Source: Sweltsa coloradensis
Lineage: Eukaryota; Arthropoda; Insecta; Plecoptera; Chloroperlidae
DNA length: 64,000 nt
Assembly (NCBI GenBank): GCA_024449915.1
Contig: JAMZAV010000301.1
Location: 1 to 64,000 of the forward strand
Direction of reading: 5' to 3'
Shown here: positions 1-9,435 of the stretch, piece by piece
How positions within the stretch are numbered: position 1 is the stretch's first letter
How the letters are laid out: each line of letters opens with the position of its first letter
Translations under genes and position numbers: made by a program
Notes under the pieces: generated by a model
Told to the model about the DNA's origin: nothing
Seen by the model: the letters and a program-made list of their open reading frames with translations, nothing else
The model's database searches: none

Positions 1-209
1 CCCGTTCCCGTGGGCAACGTCAATGAATGAAACACATCCTGCACATCCATGCCAGCCTTATGCAAGAGCATGGCCTTCTTCCTCCTAGGCACAGAGATGT
101 TCTGGCTCTCTACATAATATTCAAATGCACGTAGCCAGCGTGCCCATCTCTGTCCTAGGGAAGTCTGCTCACCATCACAATTAAATGCCTTTATATTGTT
201 ATCATCCAT
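1..209 (-). CDS. Ty3-like retrotransposon Gag, N-terminal part, cut by window edge
   Basis: An open frame begins with ATG at 209 on the minus strand and runs without a stop through 69 codons to the window edge. The product starts MDDNNIKAF and contains QRWARWLRAFEYYV and KAMLLHKAGMDVQDVF. From family knowledge this resembles the N-terminal capsid part of Ty3/Gypsy Gag proteins of the K02A2.6-like kind, which share an 'RW..W..AFEYY ... LLH.AG.DVQ..F' pattern. A primer-binding-site-like motif (243-253) and an LTR (255-422) lie just upstream in the right order for a 5' end. Protease, reverse transcriptase and integrase would be left of the window. The frame shows no lesion here, so this copy may be fairly young. 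Family assignment is from pattern only. Confidence 0.6.
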   Translation of the reverse strand, partial: MDDNNIKAFNCDGEQTSLGQRWARWLRAFEYYVESQNISVPRRKKAMLLHKAGMDVQDVFHSLTLPTGT

Positions 210-242
210 GATTTAACAATTGAATGATGATAATAATTTCAT

Positions 243-253
243 CCAAGTCGCCA
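243..253 (-). promoter_or_regulatory. Putative primer binding site (TGGCGACTTGG)
   Basis: On the minus strand the LTR end ...AATATTACA is followed by one T and then TGGCGACTTGG. A TGG directly after the LTR, matching the CCA end of a tRNA, is the usual minus-strand primer site of Ty3-like elements. The tRNA partner is not identified. Confidence 0.55.
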
Positions 254-254
254 A

Positions 255-422
255 TGTAATATTCCAGGCCTATGCAGTATTTAAACTAGCCTATAGGGAC
301 TTACCAAAGGACTTCACTTGCATTCAGAGATGTACGTTTATTCACAGTCACCGTAGGCTTACATTCTGTTACATGATGATTACACAATGGCTGGGCATAG
401 CCTAGCCTATGTCAATACTACA
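255..422 (-). mobile_element. 168-bp LTR shared by two retrotransposon bodies
   Basis: On the minus strand the segment starts TGTAGTATTG and ends AATATTACA, so it has TG...CA ends with a short imperfect inverted repeat. It contains an AATAAA polyadenylation signal (GAATAAACG). It is flanked upstream by a purine tract (424-432) and downstream by a TGG primer site (243-253). An LTR normally has only one of these next to it in a lone element. Having both means it is at once the 3' LTR of the body on its right and the 5' LTR of the body on its left. Confidence 0.65.
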
Positions 423-423
423 G

Positions 424-432
424 CCCCCTCTT
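424..432 (-). promoter_or_regulatory. Polypurine tract AAGAGGGGG before the LTR
   Basis: On the minus strand AAGAGGGGG plus one C lies immediately before the TG start of the LTR at 422. This is the position and composition expected of the plus-strand primer of LTR elements. Confidence 0.6.
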
Positions 433-444
433 GGAACGTTGCGA

Positions 445-537
445 TCAATTTGTGTCCATACCATTGCCGATTTTGTCCACGATGTGAGATGGTCCAATCC
501 ATTTAGGTTCATAACCTGCATGTATTCCTTCTTCTGC
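445..537 (-). pseudogene. Possible integrase C-terminal remnant
   Basis: In a different frame from the Gag-protease, about 30 codons ending at a TGA (445-447) contain the string GYEPKWIGPSHIVDKIGN. This recalls the 'KW.GPY.I' module at the end of Ty3-like integrases, which normally sits just before the polypurine tract, as here. If right, the body has lost everything between protease and integrase tail. The match is short, so the call is tentative. Confidence 0.4.
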
Positions 538-562
538 ATTTGGTTATAATCATCTGCTAATA

Positions 563-684
563 CTGTCAAGTCTGTATCTCTTCTAATCTCTGTTGATATT
601 GCTTCATCTGTGTGAAATCCCTCATCTTTAGTGGATAGTTTACAATCATCTTCATCTGTCAAGTCTGTATCTCTTCTAATCTCT
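563..684 (-). repeat. 29-bp direct repeat inside the damaged Gag-Pol
   Basis: The same 29-bp sequence occurs at 563-591 and 656-684, 93 bp (31 codons) apart. Both copies are read in the same frame as EIRRDTDLT. It lies where protease sequence gives way to the integrase-like tail, so it may mark the junction of the internal deletion. Confidence 0.7.
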
Positions 685-2101
685 ACTTCTTCTGCGTCTA
701 TTGACAGCCGTAAGTTGTCAGCAAAGTCAGCGTCCACACAGTTCAATGTAGCCTGAGTGTCCAATTTAGCCTGGAAGTGGAGGCCTGCAATGCTTACTTC
801 GATTGCCGGAGTGTCTGGGTATACTACTTGGTTAGATATCAATGCTACTGATGCCTGTGTAAGTTTTGGTCTCTCAGTTATTCTCTTGGCTCTCCTTCCA
901 TCATCTTCCAACACGGCGATTTCTTCCGGACCTTTCTCTTTTTCATCTAAACTATCTCTTTCGCAGTTTTTCAATCTACACATCTCAATTAATTTCTCCC
1001 GGTATAAACTGTCCCAGTGTCCGATGTCACTTGTTTGTTTTAATCCACTCGTTAGGGAGGTGTCTACAAAGGGCCTCCCCCCATTCCGTTTCCCTTGACA
1101 AGCAGCTCTTATTTCTTGAGTGCGGATGGAAGGAGGTTGATCGCAATCGGAGGAGTAGTGACCCAATCCTTGGCAATTGTAACATTCAACGTCTCTGTTG
1201 GATGTTGTTTGAGACTGTTGCATCGTTGTCTCCAGTGATGCTGTTGATCGTCGGCTTGCCGGTAGTACGCCCACTGCGTGAGGTGCATTTTGAGATGGCC
1301 CGCTTTCTCTGGGTACGGTGATCTTTCGGGGACTGTCCTCAGATTCGAGATCACGCTCTATTTGAATAGCTCGAGTCGTGAGCTCTTCGATTGATTGAGG
1401 AAGCGGTGCTCGTAGAAATGGGCGTATGCGACTGTCAAGTAGCTCAATAGTAGTCCTTATTGAGGCAGAAGCCGGACGGTTTTTGTATAGGCGTTGATGC
1501 AGCAGTACCTTTTGTTGAATAAACGTTTCAATTTGTACTCCTTTCTTTCGTTTCTCTCCATGTAAAGCTGCGTACAGGGATTCCAGAAGCGAAGGGTTGT
1601 TGAAACGTAAATCCATGCTGGATCTGAACAGCTCCCATGTAGGCCTAGAATATTGGCGGCCTTGCCACCAACGTTGAGTATCTCCTCGGAGGTGACTAGT
1701 AGCGATAGCCACCCAGCACATGTCCAAAATATCTGCATGTGAGAAAATGTCTTCACAAGTCCGCAGAAAATCCTCTGGGTCCTCAAATCCCAGGCCACTA
1801 AATGTGGGAATTGACCAGCGAATACTATCTCTAGGGAATCTAGGGCTACTAACATGGGTAGGCCTAGGCCTATTTGGTTCTGGTGTAGTCTCCAAAGCTA
1901 ATGGTGGCTCGAGCTTGCAAGTTGCGAGCCTACCCTCTAAATTTTCAATTTTCTCTTGCATTTTTAGCAAGACCTTAAGGATGGTATCTTGTTGTCCATC
2001 AATTTGTGGGATGGATTGGGTTGCCAGTCCAAGCACATCTTTCTCCATTGCAACTTCTCACAATGATCTAGTTCTGTTCTTACCTCGTGGGCCGGGTTCG
2101 A

Positions 2102-2116
2102 GCTTGTTGAGCGCCA
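2102..2116 (-). promoter_or_regulatory. Primer-site-like motif of the second element
   Basis: On the minus strand TGGCGCTCAACAAGC lies 54 bp before the Gag ATG at 2048. It follows ...GTCCGTGATAAC, a plausible LTR end. The motif differs from the site at 243-253, suggesting that the two bodies come from different lineages. Confidence 0.35.
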
Positions 2117-2380
2117 GTTATCACGGACTCGTGGTATACACTATTAATAATTAACCCACAGTTTGTAATAATCTTCTAAACTAATCTTTTATTCAAGACA
2201 AACTAATAACTATTCTATTCTCCATTGCAGACCAAACAAAACCACAACCAACTCTTAAACAAACATCAACTCTCTCAACAATACATTTTACAAAACAAGG
2301 TACTTTGTTGGCCAGAATGTATCCAACATTGTACAGGCGGTGTCAGCCTAGCCTAGGCTTAACTTGTAGTCATGACACAC
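2117..2380 (-). other. Possible remains of the 5' LTR of the damaged element
   Basis: This AT-rich stretch contains GAATAAAAG, a polyadenylation-like signal, on the minus strand. It sits where the 5' LTR of the Gag-protease body should be. I could not define its far end and it does not match the LTR at 255-422. No other gene is visible. Confidence 0.3.
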
Positions 2381-2382
2381 TA

Positions 2383-2859
2383 CGTTTACCACAGGCTCTA
2401 GTCCGGCTTACACTGGGCCGGTTTTATCTAGTCCGAAGTGTATATCAACAAAACTAAGCCGGCCTACTCTAGCCCAATTTCAAGCCGAACTAGCCACAGC
2501 CTGCTAGACCTACTAGAACGGGGTTTCAACCACTCTTACCAAAACAAAATTATTAAATGAAACCAATTATTAAACTGTTGCTATATTATATAGCCTATAT
2601 GACTTATTTGCATGGAACGCATCTATTCTCGCCCGATTTGTTCTAGAACGGTACCTGGATACTCATAATCCTCCTCATCAAGTTGCAGTGAAGTGTTTAT
2701 CAGACTGGACTAGTTCGTTTGAAGCGGTCTAGACTCGTTGGCAAACGAGTCTAGATCGGTTCCCATCTGGGCCGGCTCCATGCGTTTATCAAGCCATGTA
2801 GGCCGGCCTAGAGCTAGGCCGGCCCAGTGTAAGCCGGACTAGAGCCTGTGGTAAACGTA
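2383..2859. mobile_element. MITE with perfect 39-bp terminal inverted repeats
   Basis: The 39 bases from 2383 (CGTTTACCACAGGCTCTAG...) recur as an exact reverse complement ending at 2859. Both ends abut TA, compatible with a TA target duplication of Tc1/mariner type, though the termini are not typical of a family I know. Inside is a perfect 12-bp-stem hairpin at 2728-2755. No transposase frame is present. Confidence 0.65.
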
Positions 2860-2969
2860 GTAACAGTAGCTGTCACTAGAGCAACCGACCTTTGCATCTT
2901 GTCTTTTGTTGCACACAGCCTTTCAAACTTGGCTGGGTAGAGAACCAAAGTTGAATACCCTTCCTAGCG

Positions 2970-3425
2970 CAGGGTCACCACTTTCAAGGATTTTATCCCT
3001 TTTCAATGATTTTTAAGGTGTCTTAAGGATTCCATGATTTTTGGCAAAATCTTAGGATGTCCTATAGGCCTACCATAGATAAAAATACACAAAATTATTC
3101 CATTATTTTTAATACAGACTAAAAAGCAATCAACAGCGGGAAATAAAAATATCAGTAGCACCGGGTAATTTACTAATAATAAACCCAGCAAGTAGGCCTA
3201 TGAGACACAATGGCAAAAACTAAAACGATTATATTTTAAGAAAATTCGGATTCTTAGGCCTATGCTCGCATGTATTGTTAGTTAAATTCACAAAAAGACA
3301 TGAAAATTTCTCAATCATTCCTTTACGTAATAATACACAAAATACAAAATATATATTTTCAAGGGTTTCTCGGGATTTTTCAAGTATCTTTCAAGGATAA
3401 AAATAATAACTTGGTGACAACCCTG
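2970..3425. mobile_element. Non-autonomous hAT-type element, 456 bp
   Basis: The left end reads CAGGGTCACCA and the right end, reversed, CAGGGTTGTCACCA. The flanks are TCCTAGCG (2962-2969) and CCCTAGCG (3426-3433), an 8-bp target duplication with one mismatch. CAG-type ends with 8-bp duplications are diagnostic of hAT elements. No transposase is encoded. Confidence 0.75.
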
Positions 3426-3439
3426 CCCTAGCGGAGTTT

Positions 3440-6221
3440 CCGTGAACCTTGCAAACAAAACAATTTGACTTTTTTGTTAAATCCTCAATTCTGATTGTTT
3501 CCGGTAACAGGAAGGTCAATCTTGGTGAGCATTGCCATTATAGTTTTATAATAAAACGATAATTCTCTTTAAAACCGTATGTCAAATGCGAATGTAGCTT
3601 GTGTGTTAACATATAGAGCAGCTTGTTGGTTTAGACCGTATGTTTCCGTGCTGCACTCTGATAGTGAAGCTTTAAAAGATCCCTATTGTTACTCATTGTG
3701 TTGCACATTTCAGCATTGGGAGGAACCCACAATCGTAGAGGAGGTGCGTTGAGAACTTCCAGCAACATCGTATGTCGCAGCTCACAAGTCATTCTTTACC
3801 GCCTTCAGACATCACCTGAACAGCGCCATATTTAGCTGCCTACCCTTGCATCGAACAACTATTGAATAAGTTGTAAGTCAGTTCAAGGAACAGTTGATTA
3901 CTCCTAATTTCTCGATCCTTCCTCTTTAAAGGTTTGTTTCGCATGTTTGGTACGGTGCTTAACTGTCGACTCAACAATATCATCCATCCCTTCATGTTCA
4001 ATAATGAGTAATGACCTAAAGTCTGTTCATGGCTGAGATACGACTTGATGATTGACAGTTCGAGTGTGTTTTTCTTGATTCTTTTGAAACTGGGTTGTAG
4101 TGACCATATTAGGAAGATGCCAAGCTGGCCTACAGCTGGTACCCTGAGTCCCTGATTGCATTTTATAACATTGCACATAACCTATATAAATACTTATTGC
4201 AAATGTATATCGTAAAGTAACATTCCTTTTATTCAAATAAAATCTCAAATAGAGAAACTGCCACTGGCAATAATGAGGACTACCCAGATAGATTTACCTG
4301 ACAATGACATAAGTGACCATTTAATTATGAGAATAGCCATTGTAGTCCAACTTCCAACACCTACTGTGAATATTTTTCAACAGCAAACCATAGGAAATAG
4401 ATTTTTTTAAATCAGTGTTTTTATCATTTACTCCATTAAAGTTTGAATTTGGGTTATTGTTTTTGTAACAAATATTAAATGGTGTATTTACTTGTACGTC
4501 AGTAGGCCTGGGCCTACCTGGCATTCTGACACATCCATGGGCATTCAAAAAACCGTCTTGCCTGTCAATCATTGCTTGTCACTTCAACCCAGAATAGACT
4601 ATTTTTAGGTAGCCAATTTATTTAATTTAGCTTCTCTTAATTGACCTGATAATTGAAGTACTAATATCGTTGAGTTAGCAATCATGAAGAAGCACCAGCA
4701 TGTTCGTGCCTACATGCCTACATGGTACCTGAGCTCACACCACAGTTCAGACATTCATTTACATTGGTTTACAGTTTAAAATTAATTTAACGATAATCTC
4801 CACATTACTAACACATTGTGTTAATCTTAATCGGTTGCCTTAGTTTCTAGAATCCATTCTTGACATGTCGTCATGGCTAGTTAGTAATTAGCCAATACAG
4901 GCTAAATGGCAGATGCTTCTCTAGAGTGAACTATGGAGTGAACCCTGGTGTCCCCTGGTACTGTAGTTGGTGTGGTGTAGGTATGTCCATATGGTTATTG
5001 ATGATACTTAACCACGGCTACTCTCATTGACTTTCCTTGCCCCAAGTAAAACAACATGGAAACATAGGGGATTAGAATGGGAACATTAAACTCAAGATTA
5101 AAACGTTTACCTAGTGAACCAATCTGGCGACGTAAAACTAAATGTCAGTAATACTAGGTACAGATTGAGATTAGCAGTTTTCTCATAGCTTAGTTTGTCT
5201 CCAGTAGTGGTGGGATAATTAAACATTTAAAGGCTCTTGGCTCTTAAAAGTTTGAACCCCTTACATGTTCATGCTGTATATATATATATATATCTGATAC
5301 ATATGCGTCAATCGTAAATGGCAGCCATAGTGTGCACGCGCCGCAACATGCTAGCTTGACTTTTTCAACATTTTCCCCCTTTTCTCAAGAGAATCAACGC
5401 TCTCTCTACCCCAGAAATAGATGGGAAATAAGAATTTAAGAAATAAGAACTTAAACTTGTAAGATCCTGCGAAAGGTGTGATAGGTACTTATCCATCTCT
5501 GCAATTTCCGGGTTCATTGAATTAAGTGAGGTCTCATAGCTTGGTTAGTAAATAACTAATAATTTAACGCGTTATTGAGCAAAGTTAAAAAATGAACGTG
5601 TTACTCCCGCTAAGTTACGACTTAACTCTGACCCACACAATCAGCTTGTAGAAGATGTTGCTGATTAAGTGACTTGCTAGACTTAGTAGACTAGAGGGTA
5701 GAAGTTACTGTGGTGTGTCTTGCGAGAGCTAGACTAGAGGGAAGGAGTTACTCTAGAGCTTGTCTTTGTTTCCACGTTGTTTCCTCAGTGCCATTCACAG
5801 TGTCCTATTTCCCTTTATTGGACGAATTACTAAATCATTACAAGTGTTCAGCTATGATTGCTATTTTATGGAAAGTTAACTACTGTGCATACCATTTTGT
5901 ATTGTATTGCTCACATTCACATAGATTGTCATTAAAGTTACAATAGTTAATGATTCATTCAAACTTTCCACCAGCATAAACTATGATTTTTAAGCATACA
6001 TTTAGATCTCCCAAGTGATTCGGTTGTCTTATTCAATGTGGGTCTTACCTAACACTTACGGTATTGGCACTAGCTAAATGAGTAAAGAGTAAAGGTATCA
6101 AAATGTATTTCGTAATCCATTTATAAGCGTGAGTGGCATGTGCAGTTCCTTCTTTCTTTCCTTGAAAGCTGTTCACATAAACAGCATGTATACTTTATCT
6201 TGAATCTTATATTTAGGTAAT
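3440..6221. other. Gene-free AT-rich DNA
   Basis: I see no coding exon with convincing splice sites. A short TA microsatellite lies at about 5275-5293. The segment holds TAGGCCTA-like palindromes and degenerate repeats only. Confidence 0.5.
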
Positions 6222-6300
6222 GTCCCCCACCCCACTGAAAATCAGTTCTGTGACTTGGTGGGTAGACTCTTAACTATACAAATTAATCAATTAATTAATT
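6222..6300 (+). repeat. SINE 3'-domain copy 1
   Basis: The block CCCCACTGAAAATCAG ... GTGACTTGGTGGGTAGACTC followed by AT-rich DNA recurs at 7438-7510, 53768-53842 (minus) and 60166-60232. No tRNA-like head is evident at this copy. Confidence 0.5.
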
Positions 6301-7285
6301 TGTTTTATTTAATATGCATTCGGATCTACGTATGTATCTCAAACTCTTGTGATGAGAGCAGAACACAGTTTGTTTTGTTCGGAAAATAAGCCTATTATTA
6401 CGTATAATTACTAAATACTAATTACTATTGAAAGATCATCAATCACGAAACTTGTTTTAAAACCTTTTTTTAAATTTGGCATTGACATCCAGAAAAAAAT
6501 TTTGCTACAAGATTGCTGTTTACAAATGTTAATAGTTTTCAACTTGTCTCTCACTTGTTGGTAATTCCATGGTGGTGGCTTTGTAATCCCTAATCATGGT
6601 TAATTACAAATCACAGTCTGAGCCTTCAACTAAAACAAGTTTCTGTACTTATATAATCTGCTTTTAGGAAATATTTTCTCGTTAGAATAATCCTAGTTTG
6701 ACTGACACCGTGATTTGCAAGTGGCCCTGTTATGCCTTGTTCTCTAAGGCAGTTCTCGTGGTTATGTATCATATTCTTGTACCACGGACATACTTGCAAT
6801 CAACAACAGGTCTGTTCATTTTGGCTACAAAAATAAATTCAATCTACGCGTATTTAACAAAGTTTTATGACCAAATATAGATTATGATTTATGAAAATCA
6901 TAGTATTATTCACTTAAACTGGTTGAAATGGGTTTAGTTTTTGGCAAATAAGCCTATAAGGTTAAACAAATGGAGACGGACGCTACTGCAAAGTGCAAAC
7001 TAGAAGTGTGCACAGTTGTTGCATTAAAGTAGCGTGATAATTAGTGGCTTTCCAAGCAACAAATTCAAATCTGTTATAGAGCTATGAAGTATCAAAAGTG
7101 AAAAAAGTAAAAAGTGAAGTGTAAAAAATTGTTGTTAATATAGTACTATTATGTTGGCATCACTTTCACATCAAACTATGTGTTTAGTAGGGCTACTGCA
7201 GTTTAGAAGCCAGTTAATTTAAAAAATGTGTATTACGCAAAGGCCTAGGTGTATTCTAGCTTTGCACTAGAATGCCCATTAATTT
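6301..7285. other. Gene-free AT-rich DNA
   Basis: Only short random frames are present and no repeat that I can name. Confidence 0.4.
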
Positions 7286-7512
7286 ATCTATGTTTCTAAT
7301 AGTTAAAGTCCCAGGTTCAAATCCTGGTTCCATCAGCCAAGGGTTCCTAATGATGATGATATTGGGTTACATAGGTTCGTATAAGGGACTTAAGTGCAAT
7401 GCAGCAATGTGATATTATAGGCCTAATATGATTATCTCCTCCACTGAAAATCAATTGTTGTAAGTGGGTGGGTGGACTCTATACATTCAAATTGTTTGTA
7501 TTTATTTAGGCC
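7286..7512 (+). mobile_element. tRNA-derived SINE with conserved 3' domain, copy 2
   Basis: A tRNA 3'-half-like segment (AGGTTCAAATCCTGG, 7313-7327, a good pol III B box) is followed about 120 bp later by the 3' domain CCACTGAAAATCAATTG ... GGGTGGACTCTATAC and an AT-rich TATTTATTTAGG tail. The A-box half is degraded. This copy links the tail domain to a tRNA head. Confidence 0.5.
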
Positions 7513-7801
7513 TGCTTACTCTCCATCATTGTCATATTGCTTTACACCAGTGTATCTTGAAGCGAAGGTTATTAGTTATTACCCTGTTTTGCCAAAAGCT
7601 AACCGATTTCAAGACAATTATTTTAATTTGAGAGACGAGTCTAAACCAAGTAAACATTCTGTCAAATCAGTGTTTCAGAAGGTTTCTGTGCTGTGAGAAC
7701 TATATAGTAGAATTACTTTCTTTGTATTATTGTCATCGCTCGGTGTTAGTCAAGTCCAATGTACCGGTAAAGAAATCTTCTTTAACAAAATTCTTGATTT
7801 A

Positions 7802-7817
7802 ACTAAGTAATTTTATT
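7802..7817. repeat. Target site duplication, left copy
   Basis: The 16-bp sequence ACTAAGTAATTTTATT recurs exactly at 9420-9435, on the other side of the Penelope-like palindrome. It therefore brackets one insertion event. Confidence 0.8.
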
Positions 7818-7929
7818 TGAGAAACATGTAGAGATAGGGTAGGAGACCAACAGCTTACCTGAAGTGGAGTAGGCGCGCCGTGATAGAAGACATAAACACA
7901 AATAAACAAATAACACTACATTTCAAACG

Positions 7930-7954
7930 TTTCGGTCTACGTGACCTTCCTCAG
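7930..7954 (-). ncRNA. Hammerhead-ribozyme-like core, left arm
   Basis: On the minus strand CTGAGGA, a GGTC/GACC stem and GAAA follow in order, which fits the CUGANGA ... GAAA core of hammerhead ribozymes. Such ribozymes are known in the repeat regions of Penelope-like elements. Flanking CTAC/GTAG could form stem I. Stem III is not clear, so activity is unproven. Confidence 0.45.
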
Positions 7955-8084
7955 TGAGTAGAGAAGAGTTACTGAGGTGAAAAACTAAAGCTAGGTAGCC
8001 GTTGGCTAGGGTGGGGTGAAGTGAAAGATGAGTGGGGGGTGTGGAATGGGTGACAGGGAGGGGTAGAGAGGAGGAGAGGGAGGA

Positions 8085-8588
8085 CTACCTAAGGTTTAAG
8101 TTAGGTTTGTGGCGCGATTTGCAAATCCATTGGTAGGCCAGTTCCCATCTTCTCAGTTCTCCATCGTGTACAGTGGGAGGGAGTGACCTGATGACACAAA
8201 CTGTGAAACAGGTCACGAAGGGAAGGCCATGCCCATTGGCATGCAATGCCACAGGTTTCTCGAGGTTCTCCTCTCTTACATCCTGTCTGTGCCCATTCAT
8301 TCGGGTTCGGAGAGTATTAGTGGTAAGTCCAACATACTCGGCGGGACATCGGGTGCATCGAAGTTGGTAGACGATGTTGCTAGTGCCACAGTTGTTGTTG
8401 TTGCGTATGTCATAGGTCTTATTAGTGAGGTGGGCAGAGAAGGTCTTGACTGGTTCATGCATGGGGCACGTCTTGCATCTGGGTCTGTGGCAAGGGGAGG
8501 AACCGTGCATGACCCTTCCTTGTTGGATCTTCTGTGGATCTCTCCTCACTAATAAGTCACCAAGGTTGGGGGGACGCTTGAATGCCAC
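8085..8588 (-). pseudogene. Penelope-like element, C-terminal GIY-YIG endonuclease region, left arm
   Basis: The frame is open from the palindrome centre to the stop at 8085, about 167 residues. It has the linker FKRPPNLGDLLVRRD, the cysteine motif CHRPRCKTC (residues about 33-41), and a GIY-YIG-like endonuclease region with IVYQLRC, then EYVGLT and LRTRMNGHR, and a histidine-rich HANGHG. In Penelope-like elements this endonuclease follows the reverse transcriptase and nicks target DNA. The 5' boundary is the truncation at the palindrome centre, so there is no true start codon. The element cannot move on its own. Confidence 0.8.
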
Positions 8589-8646
8589 CCTAGGGTGGCA
8601 TCCCTAGGGTGGCATTCAAGCGTCCCCCAACCTTGGTGACTTATTA

Positions 8647-9114
8647 GTGAGGAGAGATCCACAGAAGGTCCAACAAGGAGAAGCGGTCATGCACGGTTCC
8701 TCCCCTTGCCACAGACCCAGATGCAAGACGTGCCCCATGCATGAACCAGTCAAGACCTTCTCTGCCCACCTCACTAATAAGACCTATGACATACGCAACA
8801 ACAACAACTGTGGCACTAGCAACATCGTCTACCAACTTCGATGCACCCGATGTCCCGCCGAGTATGTTGGACTTACCACTAATACTCTCCGAACCCGAAT
8901 GAATGGGCACAGACAGGATGTAAGAGAGGAGAACCTCGAGAAACCTGTGGCATTGCATGCCAATGGGCATGGCCTTCCCTTCGTGACCTGTTTCACAGTT
9001 TGTGTCATCAGGTCACTCCCTCCCACTGTACACGATGGAGAACTGAGAAGATGGGAACTGGCCTACCAATGGATTTGCAAATCGCGCCACAAACCTAACT
9101 TAAACCTTAGGTAG
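8647..9114 (+). pseudogene. Penelope-like element, C-terminal GIY-YIG endonuclease region, right arm
   Basis: This copy is the mirror of the left arm and has the same cysteine motif and GIY-YIG residues. It differs by one lost C in a C tract near 8622, which breaks the frame across the linker. It also has a small insertion near 8680 that changes the residues before the cysteine motif (KVQQGEAVMHG instead of KIQQGRVMHG). The remaining differences are few, so the dimer is young or the arms have been kept alike by conversion. Confidence 0.75.
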
Positions 9115-9244
9115 TCCTCCCTCTCCTCCTCTCTACCCCTCCCTGTCACCCATTCCACACCCCCCACTCATCTTTCACTTCACCCCACCCTAGCCAACGG
9201 CTACCTAGCTTTAGTTTTTCACCTCAGTAACTCTTCTCTACTCA

Positions 9245-9269
9245 CTGAGGAAGGTCACGTAGACCGAAA
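9245..9269 (+). ncRNA. Hammerhead-ribozyme-like core, right arm
   Basis: This is identical to the left-arm motif: CTGAGGA, a stem of GGTC/GACC, then GAAA. It lies about 130 bp after the stop codon of the endonuclease frame. Confidence 0.45.
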
Positions 9270-9419
9270 CGTTTGAAATGTAGTGTTATTTGTTTATTTG
9301 TGTTTATGTCTTCTATCACGGCGCGCCTACTCCACTTCAGGTAAGCTGTTGGTCTCCTACCCTATCTCTACATGTTTCTCACATGATCCAGCCTTTTGGC
9401 ATTCCTTTCATCACACCAC

Positions 9420-9435
9420 ACTAAGTAATTTTATT
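9420..9435. repeat. Target site duplication, right copy
   Basis: Exact copy of 7802-7817. Confidence 0.8.

Larger units (their letters stand above)
402..2048 (-). pseudogene. Ty3-like Gag-protease, internally deleted and damaged
   Basis: A 548-residue frame encodes a retrotransposon Gag with part of a protease. Residues about 20-45 look coiled-coil-like. Residues about 78-185 match the pattern of the Retrotrans_gag capsid domain (RWSIPTFSG, then RWWQG and TWELFRSSMDLRFN). A CCHC zinc knuckle lies at C289, C292, H297 and C302 (CYNCQGLGHYSSDC). Residues 409-448 resemble a retropepsin start, but the active-site triad D-T/S-G is D430-T431-Q432, so it should be inactive. The frame then contains a 93-bp-spaced duplication (EIRRDTDLT twice) and ends inside the LTR at 402. 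Reverse transcriptase, RNase H and most of integrase are missing between protease and polypurine tract. The ATG at 2048 is the first in frame and lies about 55 bp after a primer-site-like motif. The element is dead. Confidence 0.7.
7818..9419. mobile_element. Head-to-head dimer of a 5'-truncated Penelope-like element
   Basis: The arms 7819-8594 and about 8601-9380 are near-exact reverse complements around a 6-bp centre (TGGCAT). Each arm carries the C-terminal GIY-YIG region of a Penelope-like element reading outward, then a GT- or CT-rich 3' region with a hammerhead-like core. The right arm ends with about 39 further bases absent from the left. The pair is flanked by one perfect 16-bp target duplication, so it entered as a single inverted dimer. 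The reverse transcriptase region is missing from both arms. Confidence 0.8.

Noticed and set aside
757..1321. Plus-strand frames over the Gag region
   Set aside because: Antisense to the Gag frame with its zinc knuckle; no domain pattern of their own.
8173..9026. Frames opposite to the GIY-YIG regions
   Set aside because: They are antisense shadows of the Penelope-like coding arms.
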